NCBI RefSeq assembly: GCF_013350005.1
Contig: NZ_JABVWW010000008.1
Span: forward strand, 1 to 64,000
Reading direction: 5' to 3'
DNA length: 64,000 bases
Source: Methylocystis silviterrae
GTDB taxonomy: Bacteria > Pseudomonadota > Alphaproteobacteria > Rhizobiales > Beijerinckiaceae
In this document: in pieces, positions 62,892-64,000 of the stretch
Layout of the letters: each line of letters opens with the position of its first letter
Numbering within the stretch: the first letter of the stretch is position 1
Position numbers and translations under genes: made by a program
The notes under the pieces: model-generated
Database searches by the model: none
Seen by the model: the letters and a program-made list of their open reading frames with translations, nothing else
Told to the model about the DNA's origin: nothing

Positions 62892-64000
62892 GCGACCTCA
62901 CGCTCGCCTTTTCGCCGCTCGTTCCCTGGTCGGCGTTGATCCTTCTTGGCGTGCTGGGCGCCGGCGCGCTGGCGCTGATGGCGGCCAAACGTCAGCGTGG
63001 CGCGCCGCTCCGGGCGTTCGCTTTCGCCTTGCTGATTGCGGCGCTCGCCGACCCGTCGCTCGTGCGCGAAAAACGCGATCCGCAAAAGAGCGTCGTCGCG
63101 GTGGTTGTCGACAAGAGCGACAGCCAGAATTTCGGCGCGAGAAACGCGCAAACGGAAGAGGCGCGCAAGGCGCTCGACTCGGCGCTCGCAAAATTCGGCG
63201 ACGTCGAGACGCGCACGATCACGGTCGCCAACGATGCTTCGGGCAATGACGGCACCAAGCTCTTCGGCGCGCTCGCCGAAGTTTTGAAAGACGTTCCGTC
63301 GGAGCGCGTCGGCGGGGCTATTCTTCTGACCGACGGCGTCGTTCACGATATTCCCGCCAAGGCGGAAGCGCTCGGCTTCAAGGCGCCCGTTCAAGCGCTC
63401 GTAACCGGACATCACGGCGAGCGCGACCGCCGCATCGAACTCGTCGAGGCGCCGCGCTTTGGCATCGTCGGCAAGGATCAGATCATCCGCGCCCGCGTCG
63501 TCGATCTTGGCGGCGACGGCGCCCGCATCCCGATTTCAGTGCGTCGCGACGGCGAAGCGCTGCCGACCTTCAGCCCTGTGCCGGGCGACATCGTCAGCAT
63601 TCCGGTGCGCATCGAACATGGCGGACAAAATGTCGTCGAACTCGAAATTCCGTCCGCGCCCGGCGAGCTGACGCCGCTCGACAATAAGGCCGTGCTGTCG
63701 ATCGAAGGCGTGCGCGACCGGCTCAAGGTGTTGCTTGTGTCGGGCGAGCCGCATCCCGGCGAGCGAAACTGGCGCAATCTCTTGCGCGCCGACGCCAATG
63801 TCGAACTGGTGCATTTCACCATTTTGCGGCCGCCGGAGAAGCTCGACATCACGCCGGCGAGCGAATTGTCGCTGATCGCCTTTCCGACCGCCGATCTCTT
63901 CGGGAAGAAAATCAACGAATTCGATCTCATCATCTTCGATCGCTATTCGAGCCAGACGACGCTGCCCTCGATCTATTTCGAGAACATCGCCAATTACGTC
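62888..64000 (+). CDS. Membrane protein of the MoxR operon, GATase/VWA-like (3' end outside window)
   Basis: Open reading frame from GTG 62888 to the last base (371 codons) with no stop. MSDLTLAFSPLVPWSALILL, then GVLGAGALALMAAKR, is an N-terminal helix. A second helix is at about 42-55. A VWA-like domain follows with VVVDKSDSQNFGARNAQTEE and GGAILLTDGVVHDI. The GATase-like part begins near LKVLLVSGEPHPGERNWRNL and continues with FDLIIFDRYSSQTTLPSIYF at the window end. In other Rhizobiales the fourth gene of this operon is a similar membrane protein of about 690 residues. It overlaps the preceding stop by 4 bp. Confidence 0.85.
   Translation, partial: MSDLTLAFSPLVPWSALILLGVLGAGALALMAAKRQRGAPLRAFAFALLIAALADPSLVREKRDPQKSVVAVVVDKSDSQNFGARNAQTEEARKALDSALAKFGDVETRTITVANDASGNDGTKLFGALAEVLKDVPSERVGGAILLTDGVVHDIPAKAEALGFKAPVQALVTGHHGERDRRIELVEAPRFGIVGKDQIIRARVVDLGGDGARIPISVRRDGEALPTFSPVPGDIVSIPVRIEHGGQNVVELEIPSAPGELTPLDNKAVLSIEGVRDRLKVLLVSGEPHPGERNWRNLLRADANVELVHFTILRPPEKLDITPASELSLIAFPTADLFGKKINEFDLIIFDRYSSQTTLPSIYFENIANYV

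Overview
The window is a 64 kb piece of a GC-rich (roughly two-thirds G+C) alphaproteobacterial chromosome. Several gene orders and families point to the Rhizobiales/Hyphomicrobiales: a pyruvate dehydrogenase E1-beta with an N-terminal lipoyl domain, the cell-cycle regulator SciP, pgsA-moaD-moaE, rlpA-dacC-tmk-holB, hemD-hemC next to tsaD-gpsA, and moxR-DUF58-DUF4159. A methylotroph of the Methylocystis/Beijerinckiaceae type is plausible, but no one-carbon marker gene lies here, so that is only an inference. Most of the window is ordinary chromosomal housekeeping. I saw no rRNA, tRNA, CRISPR array or intact insertion sequence.

Layout. 1-2.9 kb: the 3' end of tuf with its terminator, a NUDIX hydrolase, a very small secreted protein resembling part of a TonB plug, and a DUF1499 membrane protein. 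3-8.8 kb: pdhA-pdhB, then a low-GC AbiV-like/phosphoribosyltransferase pair and a DUF29 gene, then a pdhC that has no lipoyl domain. 9-16.5 kb: the Fe-S carrier Mrp, a FadL-type porin, a P-type ATPase and riboswitch-controlled thiC. 16.5-25 kb: a small RlpA-like protein, mog, dapB, gpmA, alkB, a cytochrome c, a TonB-dependent siderophore receptor and cysG. 25-37 kb: a serine hydrolase, hemD/hemC, a Gly/Tyr repeat protein, tsaD, a PLD-like protein, gpsA, a hybrid histidine kinase, ilvD, an acyl-carrier-like protein without its serine and a TPR protein. 37-47 kb: a nitroreductase, DoxX, pgsA-moaD-moaE, two membrane proteins, sciP, a CcdA/thioredoxin pair, mobA, cysK, an aldose epimerase and MarC. 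47-50 kb: a three-gene operon of a small HCH-motif protein, a tyrosinase-family protein and a lipase-fold protein. 50-64 kb: recJ, rlpA-dacC-tmk-holB, a CCA-adding enzyme, and a MoxR/DUF58/BatA operon that runs off the right edge.

Functional links. Molybdopterin genes (mog, moaD, moaE, mobA) are spread over the window. Tetrapyrrole genes (cysG, hemD, hemC) sit close together. Envelope genes include two RlpA proteins, a DD-carboxypeptidase, pgsA and MarC. Iron and metal handling is represented by the siderophore receptor, Mrp and the P-type ATPase.

The most unusual regions are two. The first is the 47.2-49.9 kb operon, in which the tyrosinase homologue has Tyr where a CuA histidine is expected and the lipase homologue has Gly where the catalytic Ser is expected. 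The second is the low-GC AbiV/PRTase pair that separates pdhAB from a shortened pdhC. All family assignments are from reading the sequence and remembered family motifs; no database search was run.
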